Of a stretch of 49,198 nt of DNA, positions 35,040-44,516 are shown piece after piece. The notes under the pieces were generated by a model. That model was not told the DNA's origin. It made no database searches and saw only the letters and a program-made list of their open reading frames with translations. The position numbers were made by a program, and so were the translations under genes. Source of the stretch: Blastocatellia bacterium (lineage in GTDB: Bacteria; Acidobacteriota; Blastocatellia; HR10); assembly GCA_035573895.1 (NCBI GenBank), contig DATLZR010000126.1:1-49198 (forward strand). Direction: 5' to 3'. Numbering within the stretch: position 1 is the first letter of the stretch; each line of letters opens with the position of its first letter.

Positions 35040-36260
35040 ATGCGCACGCACCATCAGACTGCATCGGGGAATCACGCTCATTCCCCTTCCGGGGTGACAC
35101 GGCGGCAGGTTCTCGCCGGACTTGGAGCCGTTGGGACAATGACGGCGGCAGCAGGACTGCCCGGAGGGTCGCTTCTTCAGCCGGTAGGACCCAGGTTCGG
35201 GCAGGAGGCCGCAGGTCAGCCCCCGCTCTTTCGGCTGGAACGGGTGACGGAGAATGTCTACGCGGCCATTGCGCGACCGGCGATGCTCGTCAATTGCAAC
35301 GCCGCGATAATCGTCGGGTCGGATCATCTCCTGGTGGTGGATTCTCACTCCAAACCGTCGGCGGCGCGCGCCTTGCTCGCTCAGGTTCGATCCGAGATCG
35401 GCGACCGACCGGTACGCTATATCATCAACACGCACTTTCACTGGGATCATGCTCAGGGCAATGCCGTCTATCCGAATACTTTCGGGATGAAGGCGGACAT
35501 CGTCGCATCAACGGCCACGCGGGAATGGCTCGCCCGGGAAGGCACGTCGCGTTTGCGGCAGCAACTGGAGAGCCTCTCGCGGCAGGTCGAAACGTTGCGA
35601 CGCCAGCTCGCTCAGGCGACCGATGAGGACCAGCGGCAGCAACTCGTGAACCAGATCGGCGAGATCGAAGCCTACATCAAAGAGATGACACCGCCGCAAA
35701 TCACCCTGCCGACGATCACCTTCGACGACCGATTGGTCATCCATGACGGCACTCGAGAAATTCACCTCCTCTTTCTCGGACGCGGCCACACGGCCGGAGA
35801 CATTGTCGTCTACGTACCGAGCGAGCGAGTGGTAGCCACCGGAGACCTCCTGCAGGGGATGTTGCCTTATCTCGGTGACGGTTACCCCGAAGAATGGCCG
35901 CAAACGCTGGCCGCGCTCGAGCGACTCGATTTCACGCGAGTCGTTCCCGGACACGGAGCGGTTGAGCACGATAAATCGGTCGTGGCGTTCATGCGGGCCT
36001 ACATTGAGGAGCTGGTCGAGCTGGTCAAGCGGGGCATTGAACGCGGTGCTTCTCTTGAGGAACTGCGTCGGACGCTTCTGCCGGATCAGTTTCGCTCGCT
36101 CATGACCGGGGGACAGGGCGAACGCGTCCAGCGGGAGACGGTGGCCGTCTTTGGACCGACGCGGGCCCCCTCGCTCGCCGCCGGAGTGGCCCGGACGGTG
36201 ACGGAAGTCTACACCTATTTCACCCGGCGGAAACCCGAGCGCTCGTCCCGGGGCGAATGA
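35040..36260 (+). CDS. Tat-exported metallo-beta-lactamase-fold hydrolase
   Basis: 406 residues. A twin-arginine signal (TRRQVLAGLGAVG, about residues 20-32) indicates folded export. The zinc motif is NTHFHWDHAQGN near 137; further ligands are in GRGHTAGDIVVY and PGHGAVEHD. Between the two halves of the domain is an insertion of about 60 residues forming a Gln/Arg/Glu-rich coiled coil (about 165-215). This is the broad MBL-fold group that includes SoxH/QuinoproteinB-like and lactamase-like hydrolases; the substrate is unknown. It has its own near-consensus promoter and a GGAGGT site, and stands alone, converging on the aminotransferase gene with 22 bases between stops. Confidence 0.87.
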   Translation: MRTHHQTASGNHAHSPSGVTRRQVLAGLGAVGTMTAAAGLPGGSLLQPVGPRFGQEAAGQPPLFRLERVTENVYAAIARPAMLVNCNAAIIVGSDHLLVVDSHSKPSAARALLAQVRSEIGDRPVRYIINTHFHWDHAQGNAVYPNTFGMKADIVASTATREWLAREGTSRLRQQLESLSRQVETLRRQLAQATDEDQRQQLVNQIGEIEAYIKEMTPPQITLPTITFDDRLVIHDGTREIHLLFLGRGHTAGDIVVYVPSERVVATGDLLQGMLPYLGDGYPEEWPQTLAALERLDFTRVVPGHGAVEHDKSVVAFMRAYIEELVELVKRGIERGASLEELRRTLLPDQFRSLMTGGQGERVQRETVAVFGPTRAPSLAAGVARTVTEVYTYFTRRKPERSSRGE

Positions 36261-36282
36261 AGATGGCGGCACCGACGTGCGC

Positions 36283-37470
36283 TCAGGCCGACAGCACGCG
36301 CTCGCGCAGCGTCATCAATCGCCGGGCGGCGAGATCGAGCGTCTCGTCCGTCTTGCAAAAGCAAAACCGCACCTGGGTGCGACCTTTTTGGGGATCGTGA
36401 TAGAAACTGCTGCCGGGGACCACGGCGACACCAATCTCCTGAACGAGATAGGTGGCGAAGGTGACATCATCGGGGAAACCGAACCGGCTGATGTCGGTCA
36501 TGATGTAGTAGGCGCCGCGCGGGAGATAGGCGTGAAAGCCCGCCGCCACGAGCGCCCGATAGAGGCGATCCCGTCGCGCGGCGTAGTCTGATGCCAGCTT
36601 CTCGTAGTAGCTTCGCGGCAAGCGCAGGGCCACGGCGCCGGCTTCCTGCAACGGAGCGGCGCTGCCGACGGTGAGAAAATCATGCACCTTGCGGATGGCC
36701 GATGTGATGGCCGGAGGAGCCAGAACGTATCCCACGCGCCAGCCCGTCACGCTGTAGGTCTTCGACAGCCCGTTAATGGTGATCGTGCGCTCGCGCATGC
36801 CATCGAGCGTGGCCAGGGCAATGTGCTCAGCTCCATCGTAGAGAATGTGCTCGTAAATTTCATCGGTGATCGCCACCACATTCCACTTCTGACACAGATC
36901 GGCGATCAGTCTCAGCTCATCACGGGTGAAAACTTTCCCCGTCGGATTGTTCGGCGTATTGAGGATAATGGCTTTGGTTCGGTCTGTGAAGGCCGCGGCC
37001 AGTTCATCAGGATCGAACGTCCAATCGGGAGGAGTGAGCGACACGTAGCGCGGCCGGGCACCGCAGAGAATCGCATCCGGTCCGTAGTTTTCGTAGAACG
37101 GTTCGAAGATGATGACCTCGTCTCCCGGATTCACGACGGCCAGCATCGCGGCCATCATCGCTTCGGTGGAGCCACAGGTCACGGTGATCTCCGTCTCCGG
37201 ATCCACCTCCAGACCGAGATACCACCGCGTTTTCTCGGCGATGGCATCGCGGAAGGATTTAGCTCCCCAGGTGATGGCATATTGATTGATGTCAGCGGCA
37301 ATGGCTTCGATGGCCGCCCGTTTGATCTCCTCGGGAGCGGGGAAGTCGGGGAATCCCTGAGCGAGATTGACCGCCCCGTACTGCAGAGCCAGGCGGGTCA
37401 TCTCTCGAATGACCGATTCGGTGAACTGATCAGCTTTGTCCGACGTCAGTTTCTTCATCGGCGCGATCAT
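36283..37470 (-). CDS. Class I/II pyridoxal-phosphate aminotransferase
   Basis: 395 residues from the ATG at 37470, which has GAGGAG five bases upstream. Fold-type I aminotransferase of the kynurenine/methionine aminotransferase (YbdL-like) subgroup. LAQGFPDFPAPEEIK near the N-terminus, TCGSTEAMMAAMLAV (cofactor phosphate), EPFYENYGPDA, NTPNNPTGKVF, the PLP-lysine in NGLSKTYSVTGWRVGY and the final arginine in VRFCFCKTDETL are all present. It moves amino groups from an amino acid to a keto acid; relatives act on methionine, glutamine or kynurenine, so the exact substrate is open. It lies 121 bases below the Lon-like protease gene on the same strand. Confidence 0.9.
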   Translation of the reverse strand: MIAPMKKLTSDKADQFTESVIREMTRLALQYGAVNLAQGFPDFPAPEEIKRAAIEAIAADINQYAITWGAKSFRDAIAEKTRWYLGLEVDPETEITVTCGSTEAMMAAMLAVVNPGDEVIIFEPFYENYGPDAILCGARPRYVSLTPPDWTFDPDELAAAFTDRTKAIILNTPNNPTGKVFTRDELRLIADLCQKWNVVAITDEIYEHILYDGAEHIALATLDGMRERTITINGLSKTYSVTGWRVGYVLAPPAITSAIRKVHDFLTVGSAAPLQEAGAVALRLPRSYYEKLASDYAARRDRLYRALVAAGFHAYLPRGAYYIMTDISRFGFPDDVTFATYLVQEIGVAVVPGSSFYHDPQKGRTQVRFCFCKTDETLDLAARRLMTLRERVLSA

Positions 37471-37591
37471 GGCTCTCCTCACACAGCAGCGATCTGAAAC
37501 GCCGGCGCAGGTCGCACCGCGCCAACGACGCGCACTCCTTCGGAGAACGCAGCGGATCCGGTGCGATATCTCGATCGCGGTCGTCCGAGCG

Positions 37592-40009
37592 TCATTGGCC
37601 GTCCTGCTCCTCCTTCTCTTCTCTCGCTCGGGCGAGTTCTTTAAGCTCGCGGGCCAACTGGCGGAGTCGTTCGTTCACCCGGTAGTTGAACGTCCCCTCG
37701 GGGAACTGGCCGTGAGCGTCCTTCTCTCCGGCCTCCATTCCCGTGAGAATTTCCACCGCCTCGTCCACCGTCGCAACCGGATAGATGTGAAATTTCCCCT
37801 CGCGAATGGCCTCGACGACCTCTCGCCGCAGCATCAGGTTCTTGACGTTTTGATGAGGGATGATGACGCCCTGGTCGCCGGTCAATCCCTTAGCTTTGCA
37901 GACATAGTAGAAGCCCTCGACCTTTTCGTTGACTCCGCCGATGGGTTGAATCTGACCCTTCTGGTTGACCGATCCGGTGATGGCAATATTTTGCTTGAGG
38001 GGGACGCCGGCCAGACTCGACAGCAACGCGATCAACTCGGCCGCCGAGGCGCTATCGCCTTCGACCATCTCGTAGGATTGCTCGAAGCAGAGGCTGGCGG
38101 CGAGGCTCAGGGGTTTATCCTGAGCGTAGCGAGCCCCCACATAGCCGCTGAGGATGAGCACGCCCTTGTCGTGGATATTGCCGCTCAGTCGCGAGCGCCG
38201 TTCGATATTGATGACGCCTTCTCGTCCCATGAAGGTCTCGCAGGTGATGCGCGTCGGACGACCGAAACTGTAATCGCCGAGACTCAGAACGGCCAATCCG
38301 TTGATTTGCCCGGGAACGGCTCCCGTCACATCCACCAGAATGTCACCGCGCGCGATCATCTCCTGAATCCGCTCCTCGACGCGATTGGAGCGGAAGATCT
38401 TCTCCTCGATGGCGCGTTCGACATCGGCGCGCGTGACCTGCGCGTGACCCGCCTGACGCGCCCAGAAGCTGGCCTCCCGCAGAACATCCGAGACCTCGCC
38501 AAACTGCGTCGAGAGTTTGGTCTGATCTCCGGCCAGCCGCGAGCTGTACTCGATGATGGCGGCGACAGCATCTCGATCGAAGTGAGCCAGCCCCTCCCGA
38601 TCGCAGCAGGATTTGATGAAATACGCATATTGCAGGAGATTCTCCGGCGTGCGATCCATCTGAGTATCGAAGTCGGCCTTCACCTTAAAGAGCTTGCGAA
38701 AATCCTCGTCGAAGGTGTAAAGCAACAGGTGCAGGAGCGGACTGCCGATGAGAACGATCTTCACATCCACGGCGATGGGTTCGGGCCGCAACCCCGTCGT
38801 ACTCACCAACCCGTATTGGGTCGCAACATCTTCGATCCTCAACTCGCCGCTTTCGACGACGCGCTTGAGGGAATCCCAGACGAAGGGATATTTCAATACG
38901 TCCAGCGCTTCAACGACGAGGAAGCCCCCGTTGGCGCGGAGGATCGAACCGGCTTTGATCTTGGTGAAGTCCGTCACCAGAGCGCCAAATCGAGCCTCGC
39001 GCTCGATGGCCCCGAACATATTGGTGTAGGTCGGATTGGGCTCGAAGACGATGGGAGCGCCCTGCGTGTCGGAGTTATCCACCAGTACATTCACCTGGTA
39101 GGGGACAAAAGGTGAGGTCTCCTCCACCCGAAGGCCGGGCGTCGGCTCGGCTTCGGGTTTGCGCTTGAAGACCTCGCGATTCTCCAGCACACTCTCCTGA
39201 ACCTGATCGAGATAGTCGAGCACCTCCGGATAGTCGCTATACCGACGCTTCAGTTCGTCGGCGAACTGGCGAACGATGAACAGGAGGGTGAGCCGCTCCA
39301 GCTCCTCGGCTCTCTCACGGGCCTGGCGTTCGAGTGCTCTCACGTCATCGAGCAGTCGGGCGATCTCTTCGTTGAACTCCTGCAATCGCCGTCGCAGCGC
39401 TTCCCGAACCGTCTCGGGAAGGGCGTCGTATTCTTCCTGGCTGATGGGCTTGCCGTTGACGAGCGGGCGGGTGACGATCCCTGTGGGAGTGATGCGAAAC
39501 TGAATCCCCTCGCGGCTGGCCCGCTGCTCCAGTTGCGCAAACAGGGCAGCACTCGACTCCTGATAGCGGCGGACGATCTCCGCTTGCTGATCCTCGTACT
39601 CTTTGCTCTGGAGCGCCTTGGGAATCTCCTCCCGCAGTCGGGCGATGAAACCATCCATATCGCGCTTGAGCTGGCGACCCATTCCAGCCGGCAAATGCAG
39701 TGCCCGAGGCCGATCCGGATCCCGAAAATTATTGACCAAACAGACATCCCCCGGAACCGGCCTCTGGCGGGCCAGATCATCGAGCATGGCACGGATGAGA
39801 CTCGTCTTGCCCGTACCCGGCGGCCCGGTGAGGAACAAATTGTAGCCCCGGGATTCGATGTTCAAGCCAAAACGAATCGCCGATACCGCCCGCTTCTGTC
39901 CGATGAACCCAGCGGGAGGCGGCAAGCTCGCCGTCGTTTCAAAATCGAAGACCGTGGGATCGCACGCGGCATACACGTCTTCGGCCGACAATCGTCGAAT
40001 CTCTCTCAC
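37592..40009 (-). CDS. Lon-like ATP-dependent protease
   Basis: 805 residues from the GTG at 40009, which has AAGGAG nine bases upstream; a TTG at 40039 would add ten residues. Walker A GPPGTGKT is at about 62-69. A long helical, Glu/Arg-rich insertion follows (about 170-270), then the second half of the ATPase with IVFEPNPTYTNMFG and GGFLVVEALDVL. The C-terminal Lon protease domain has the catalytic serine S653 in EGDSASAAELIALLSS and the paired lysine in GGVNEKVEGFYY. The layout is that of the AAA_32/'Lon-related, putative' group, soluble cytoplasmic ATPase-proteases distinct from LonA. Relatives are linked to protein quality control; targets here are unknown. Confidence 0.9.
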   Translation of the reverse strand: MREIRRLSAEDVYAACDPTVFDFETTASLPPPAGFIGQKRAVSAIRFGLNIESRGYNLFLTGPPGTGKTSLIRAMLDDLARQRPVPGDVCLVNNFRDPDRPRALHLPAGMGRQLKRDMDGFIARLREEIPKALQSKEYEDQQAEIVRRYQESSAALFAQLEQRASREGIQFRITPTGIVTRPLVNGKPISQEEYDALPETVREALRRRLQEFNEEIARLLDDVRALERQARERAEELERLTLLFIVRQFADELKRRYSDYPEVLDYLDQVQESVLENREVFKRKPEAEPTPGLRVEETSPFVPYQVNVLVDNSDTQGAPIVFEPNPTYTNMFGAIEREARFGALVTDFTKIKAGSILRANGGFLVVEALDVLKYPFVWDSLKRVVESGELRIEDVATQYGLVSTTGLRPEPIAVDVKIVLIGSPLLHLLLYTFDEDFRKLFKVKADFDTQMDRTPENLLQYAYFIKSCCDREGLAHFDRDAVAAIIEYSSRLAGDQTKLSTQFGEVSDVLREASFWARQAGHAQVTRADVERAIEEKIFRSNRVEERIQEMIARGDILVDVTGAVPGQINGLAVLSLGDYSFGRPTRITCETFMGREGVINIERRSRLSGNIHDKGVLILSGYVGARYAQDKPLSLAASLCFEQSYEMVEGDSASAAELIALLSSLAGVPLKQNIAITGSVNQKGQIQPIGGVNEKVEGFYYVCKAKGLTGDQGVIIPHQNVKNLMLRREVVEAIREGKFHIYPVATVDEAVEILTGMEAGEKDAHGQFPEGTFNYRVNERLRQLARELKELARAREEKEEQDGQ

Positions 40010-40355
40010 GATGACACGCTCCTTATCTCCATATCGCAAACGGGAGATAAGCTTACACGAAGTCCGGCGGAAGAAGGAATCGAAAAACGCTCCATCACCA
40101 CGAGGGCGTCGAGCGCTCCGCCCGGGATTCGGTCATTTCGGAAGGGCTCACCACAACAGCCTCCCTCAGCCCCCTGGATGAGCCATCGGTCGCCGGTCAG
40201 GCAAAGGTTCCATCCGGGATGCGCTCAGGGCAACTCCCCTTGAGGCAGCGCGCGACGGGAATCCCTTCCTCCTCGTGATCGAAGTTTCGCCTGGCCTGTG
40301 CTATGATAAAGCCGCATGTCTTAGAACGACGACGATAATTCAGGAGGAGCGGGCA

Positions 40356-40778
40356 ATGATGAGAAAATCACCAAACATCGTCGCGTGCGGGGCCCTCCTT
40401 CTGGCGGGCCTTTTCACTCTGGCCCTGGGACAGGGGCAGACGGAAGAGCCGGTAGCTACGACGCGAATGTATTCCAATCTCCGATGGAGCGTCGAGCGTA
40501 ATGCCCTGGTTGGAGCCAATATCCGCATCACCCGGGAGGGTGATGAGATTCGCGGGTCTTATATTGTCTTCGAGCAGAATCCTCAAGGAACTCACTATCG
40601 CTTCACCGGAACGGCCCGGGGAGATCATCTCACCTTTACCGTCCGGGTCGCCGGCGCGACGCTTCGCTTCAGCGGTCGGATGACTGAAGACGAGCTGATC
40701 GGAAAGATGACCACCATCCGTCCGGATGGAACGCGAGAGGAGAAGGATTTCAAAGCCCGGCGGATGTGGCGACACTAA
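40356..40778 (+). CDS. Small secreted protein of unknown function
   Basis: 140 residues. Start at 40356 is set by AGGAGG eight bases upstream; the frame extends to 40275 without support. A signal peptide spans about 9-25 (VACGALLLAGLFTLALGQG). The mature part of about 115 residues looks all-beta (VGANIRITREGDEIRGSYIV, HLTFTVRVAGATLRFSGRM), the pattern of a small lipocalin- or META-like barrel that might bind a hydrophobic or small ligand. No family is recognised with confidence. TATGAT at 40302-40307 could be its -10 box. It heads the plus-strand run that continues with DUF6941 and the sigma factor. Confidence 0.7.
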   Translation: MMRKSPNIVACGALLLAGLFTLALGQGQTEEPVATTRMYSNLRWSVERNALVGANIRITREGDEIRGSYIVFEQNPQGTHYRFTGTARGDHLTFTVRVAGATLRFSGRMTEDELIGKMTTIRPDGTREEKDFKARRMWRH

Positions 40779-40816
40779 GGCATGCGAGAGCAAGCCAATC
40801 GAGCCAATCGCCATCT

Positions 40817-41251
40817 ATGGATGAGATTCGTCAGCCGCGAATAGAACTGGTTTATTCGATCCTGTGCGATGATGTCCGGCTGGAGGTCGGCAACAAGCTG
40901 ACGCTCGTCGGGGTGTTTCATGCCATTTATGTTCCCCATGTTCCGGTGACGGTCCTGAAGTTCGCCGTGTTGAACCACTGGCGGGGGGAAGGTCAGTATC
41001 TGTCGGAGGTGCGCATTCTCTCGCCCGAGCGCTCTCAGGCGATTGTGGCGTCACATCCGACGAGCTTTCATATTCCGCCCGATGGCTACGCCGACAATGT
41101 CACGGTCTTTGCTAACGTGACGTTCCCGGTTGCCGGGGATTATATCGTGCAAACGCTGGTGAACTCGATGCTCTTTGCCGAGCAGCGGCTCCCGGTGGGC
41201 GTGCTCCCCTCCGAACCGATGGATCGGATCACCAGCGACCGCATCCATTGA
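40817..41251 (+). CDS. DUF6941 family protein
   Basis: 144 residues from the ATG at 40817 (MDEIRQPRIELVYSILCDDV). It resembles DUF6941, a small conserved bacterial family of unknown function, with the central LTLVGVFHAIYVPHVPVTV and the C-terminal FPVAGDYIVQTLVNSMLFAEQRLPV. It is probably a cytosolic beta-sandwich. Close relatives often begin with a statement-like pattern of 'YSILCDDVR', which is seen here. No ribosome binding site precedes the ATG, which lies 38 bases below the previous stop. The sigma-factor frame begins at its stop codon, so the two genes are probably coupled. Confidence 0.68.
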   Translation: MDEIRQPRIELVYSILCDDVRLEVGNKLTLVGVFHAIYVPHVPVTVLKFAVLNHWRGEGQYLSEVRILSPERSQAIVASHPTSFHIPPDGYADNVTVFANVTFPVAGDYIVQTLVNSMLFAEQRLPVGVLPSEPMDRITSDRIH

Positions 41252-41376
41252 GAACCATGGCCAGGACCGTCCGTCCGAACACGAGGAACCAGCCACCGGC
41301 GTCACCCGGAGCCGCTTTTTTGGAACCGGCGGCGGCATCGGACGTGTCAGCCAGTGAGCGTCAGAGTGAGAGGGAG

Positions 41377-42042
41377 ATGTCGGCTCAGGCGAGGGCGATC
41401 AGGTGTGAGACCGAGGTGGCGACGGTGGCTTCGCTCCCGTACCACGCGCGCGACGATCATGAGCTGATGGTGGCGACGCGCGCCGGTGATGAATCAGCGT
41501 TTTATGAGCTGGTGCGCCGGTACCGCTCGCCCATCACCAACTACATCTATCGGATGGTGAGCGATTACGAGACGGCCGTTGATCTGGCTCAGGAGACGTT
41601 CGTGCGCCTCTACACGCACGCCGATCGCTACCGCGCCAATCACCACTTCTCCACCTACATCTACAAAATCGCCAGTAATCTGGCGATCAGCGAGCTGCGG
41701 CGGCGAAAACGCTGGAATCTGATCTCGCTCGTCTCCTTCTTCGCCAGTTCGGATGAGACCGACGCCGGTGACGATAAGGATTTGGATCTGCCCGACACGC
41801 GACCGCTCCAGGATGCTCAACTGCTGGAGGACGAGCAGCGGCGCGTCGTTCGGCGGGCGGTGGCTTCCTTGCCGGAGAAATACCGGGCCGCCATCATTCT
41901 GCGGGACATCGAGGGATTGGAGTACGACCGCATCGCCGCCATTTTGCAGCTCCCGGTGGGAACCGTCAAATCGCGAATTAATCGCGCCCGCAGCTTCCTG
42001 CGGGAAAAACTCCGCGCCTATATGCGGGAGAGAGAACCATGA
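41377..42042 (+). CDS. ECF-type RNA polymerase sigma factor
   Basis: 221 residues from the ATG at 41377 (MSAQARAIRCETE); the frame is open back to a TTG at 41248, so the N-terminus is uncertain. Region 2 is clear: DESAFYELVRRYRSPITNYIYR, then ETAVDLAQETFVRLYTHADRY (core binding and -10 recognition). A variable acidic linker (SDETDAGDDKDLDLPD) leads to region 4, VASLPEKYRAAIILRDIEGL and AILQLPVGTVKSRINRARSF, the -35 recognition helix-turn-helix. Group 4 (extracytoplasmic function) sigma factors are usually held by a membrane anti-sigma factor. The next gene overlaps by four bases and encodes exactly that. Confidence 0.93.
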   Translation: MSAQARAIRCETEVATVASLPYHARDDHELMVATRAGDESAFYELVRRYRSPITNYIYRMVSDYETAVDLAQETFVRLYTHADRYRANHHFSTYIYKIASNLAISELRRRKRWNLISLVSFFASSDETDAGDDKDLDLPDTRPLQDAQLLEDEQRRVVRRAVASLPEKYRAAIILRDIEGLEYDRIAAILQLPVGTVKSRINRARSFLREKLRAYMREREP

Positions 42043-42734
42043 CATGTCATCAGGTGAGAGCGCGTTTCGATCCGAGCGACATCGCCTCGGCGGAGGTGAC
42101 TCACCATCTGGCCCGCTGCGCCGATTGCCGCGCCTACGCTGAGGAGATGCGCCGCGTCTATGACCTGCTGGCCGAGTGGAAACATGAGCGCGTCGCTGTG
42201 CCCGAGGACTTTGACGATCGCCTGCGCCACCGTCTGGCCGAGCATCGGGCGATCCCCTCGGTCAGGCGCATCCTCTTCGCCGCTCCTTCGATGGCGCTAG
42301 CGGCTTCGCTCCTCGTGGCGACGGTCGCCGGCGTAATTTATTTCCGCATCTCGCAGCAGACACCGCCACAGGTATCGCCTCGTTCGAGCGAAACGGCGAC
42401 GGCGAACATTCGCCCCGAGACCGGAGCACAGCCGTCCCCATCGCCTGCGCCTTCTCTTCCCTCGTTGTCCGAATCATCGCCACCGAGCGACACGTCCCCG
42501 GAGGAAACAGTGGCGGCCGCCGATTCCTTACCGCGCTCCCGTTCATCCGTGGCAGGACATCCCCGGCTGGCGATGGAATCGGCGAGCACGGGAGTCGTCC
42601 TGTTCATCCGCGATGAAGAGACCGACGAAGAGAGCATTGTTCCGATTCCCCCTGTGGTGTTTGGCTCCCGTCCTCTCTTTCCGTTGAATGTGAGCACACG
42701 ACTCATCCGGGAGGAGAAACGAGGAGTGCTATGA
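42039..42734 (+). CDS. Zinc-finger transmembrane anti-sigma factor
   Basis: 231 residues. The N-terminal zinc-binding anti-sigma motif is H23-x3-C27-x2-C30 (THHLARCADC), which normally clamps the sigma factor. One transmembrane helix lies at about 79-102 (LFAAPSMALAASLLVATVAG). The rest, about 103-231, is outside the membrane, low in complexity and rich in Pro, Ser, Thr and Glu, ending in a more conserved stretch GVVLFIRDEETDEESIVPIPP. The ATG overlaps the sigma-factor stop by four bases and its own stop overlaps the next start by four bases, so all three are translationally coupled. The disordered outer region is a plausible site for regulated proteolysis. Confidence 0.88.
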   Translation: MTCHQVRARFDPSDIASAEVTHHLARCADCRAYAEEMRRVYDLLAEWKHERVAVPEDFDDRLRHRLAEHRAIPSVRRILFAAPSMALAASLLVATVAGVIYFRISQQTPPQVSPRSSETATANIRPETGAQPSPSPAPSLPSLSESSPPSDTSPEETVAAADSLPRSRSSVAGHPRLAMESASTGVVLFIRDEETDEESIVPIPPVVFGSRPLFPLNVSTRLIREEKRGVL

Positions 42735-44494
42735 GGAAAGGCGAGGACAGCCGGCTCACCGCCATGGTGAAGCACAGATCGTCAGGCAGCCGAGAGCGGT
42801 GGCGACTCTGGATCGTCCTTCTGCTCATCGTCTGGGGAGTACCGGCGTTTGCCGAATCCCGGAGCGCAAACCCGGCGCAACAACCGGAGGCGAGGGAGAC
42901 CCCCTGGCTCGTGACGGTGATTCATCGTGCTCGTGTGAGCGATCTGGTCACGACTTTGCGTCGGCGTGGCCTTCGGGTGGCTGCCCTCGACGGTATCTCG
43001 CCGACACAGCACATCACCAACGTGACATCGGGTATTGTGATTGACCCGGCGGGACGAATTCTCGTCCGACTGGCCACCATCAGCCCGGAGGCTCGCCCGG
43101 AAGATGTCACCGTCATTACTGCCGATGGACGGACGTTTCATCCGACCCGCATCGGCTGTGACGAAACCAGCGGCTATACCGTCATCGAGGTTCCCGGCTT
43201 AGGCATCGCACCGCCGCCTTTCGCTCCGCTGCCGACACCGACCGAGGCGTTGCCGGTTCAGATCATCTCTCAGGTGCCCGATCTGACCGAGGAACACAAG
43301 GCTCTGCTGTCTTCGCTGGGCCTGGGGCGAGATGACCGGTTCGCTCTTCCTCAGCCGCCTACTGCGCCACTGAAGTCGGCTTCAGGATCATCCCCGTCCT
43401 TGCCCGGTCGAGCCGCACCCTCCCAGCCATCGAAGCTGTGGTCGCTGCGGTGGAAACTCGACTCAGCCCGGCTCGCGCAAAGGATCGTCGGCGACACGGC
43501 GGAGAAACATCCCGCCGTCATCGTCGAGGTCTCCGATGACGAATGGTCCGCCGATGGGAGCGTTGTCCTCAACGACAAGAACGAAGTCATCGGCGTCGCC
43601 GAGGAAGTGAGTCCGAGGACCTACTTTCTCAATCCCATTGCGACGCTGCGCCAGTTGGTGGAGCAACTGACCCGGCAGATGGCGAAAGCCACGACGGCCA
43701 CTGCCGAGAAGATTAAAGCCCGCCTGGCCCAAAGCACTCGCAGCACGACGGCTGCCGCAGCGAATATCCTCACGCGCTTCGGCGGATGGCTGGGAATTCG
43801 CGCGACGAATCTGGCGGAAACTGATGAGGCCACACGGGCTCGATTGAGAAATCTACCTGAGAAAGCCGTCATCATCACCGATGTTGTCGCCGAAGGTCCG
43901 GCGGCCCGCGCCGGAGTGCGAACCGGTGATGTCCTGCTTTCGTTCAACGGGCAGCGCCTCTCCTCGGTGGATCATCTGGCCGAACTGATCGCCACCACGC
44001 CAATTGGCCAGGAAGTCACGCTCGATGTCTGGCGCGAGGGGACGCGGCAGGCGATTACGACCCGCATTGAGGATCGCCCCGCATCCTTTGCCGGTGCGCC
44101 CACGGAACGGGCCGAGGTACCGGTTTCTGCTCCCCCGCGGCGTCCGTCTGAGCGAACAATCTCCGCATCGGGTGACCACCGACCGTCCTCCCGCATTACG
44201 CTCACCCAGCTTGGACTCAAGGTGACCGATTTGACCGAGCAACTGGCGACGTTCTTCGGCGTGGCGGATCGCCCTGGCCCCCTCATCACGGAAGTCACTG
44301 CCGGGAGCCCGGCGGCTCGTGCCGGACTCCGAGCGGGAGACATCATCACCGCGATCAACGGCACGCACACGCCCACGCGCCGTGATCTTCTCCGGGTGTT
44401 GCGGCTCATTGAATGGCGGGACTCGACTACTCTCTCCGTTGGCCTTGTGCGCGACCGTCAGCCTCTGGTCGTCTCCCTGCGGCTGTCACGATGA
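42731..44494 (+). CDS. HtrA-like protein with two PDZ domains and no visible catalytic triad
   Basis: 587 residues. A signal or anchor helix spans about 26-40 (LWIVLLLIVWGVPAF). Residues about 60-310 follow the trypsin-like HtrA/DegP pattern: SGIVIDPAGRILV, VTVITADGRTFHPTRIG and, near 276, GSVVLNDKNEVIGVAEEV. At the positions of the triad, NHVV is replaced by RLAT, the Asp segment by SGYTVIEV, and the GNSGGP loop by SADGSVV. PDZ1 (about 350-448) has VVAEGPAARAGVRTGDVLLSFNG and PDZ2 (about 490-585) has VTAGSPAARAGLRAGDIITAING; both are intact. It is probably a periplasmic binding or sensor protein rather than a protease. The start overlaps the anti-sigma stop by four bases, so it probably works with that pair. 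Confidence 0.83.
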   Translation: MRKGEDSRLTAMVKHRSSGSRERWRLWIVLLLIVWGVPAFAESRSANPAQQPEARETPWLVTVIHRARVSDLVTTLRRRGLRVAALDGISPTQHITNVTSGIVIDPAGRILVRLATISPEARPEDVTVITADGRTFHPTRIGCDETSGYTVIEVPGLGIAPPPFAPLPTPTEALPVQIISQVPDLTEEHKALLSSLGLGRDDRFALPQPPTAPLKSASGSSPSLPGRAAPSQPSKLWSLRWKLDSARLAQRIVGDTAEKHPAVIVEVSDDEWSADGSVVLNDKNEVIGVAEEVSPRTYFLNPIATLRQLVEQLTRQMAKATTATAEKIKARLAQSTRSTTAAAANILTRFGGWLGIRATNLAETDEATRARLRNLPEKAVIITDVVAEGPAARAGVRTGDVLLSFNGQRLSSVDHLAELIATTPIGQEVTLDVWREGTRQAITTRIEDRPASFAGAPTERAEVPVSAPPRRPSERTISASGDHRPSSRITLTQLGLKVTDLTEQLATFFGVADRPGPLITEVTAGSPAARAGLRAGDIITAINGTHTPTRRDLLRVLRLIEWRDSTTLSVGLVRDRQPLVVSLRLSR

Positions 44495-44516
44495 GACGCC
44501 TTCCGCCTGATCGCTG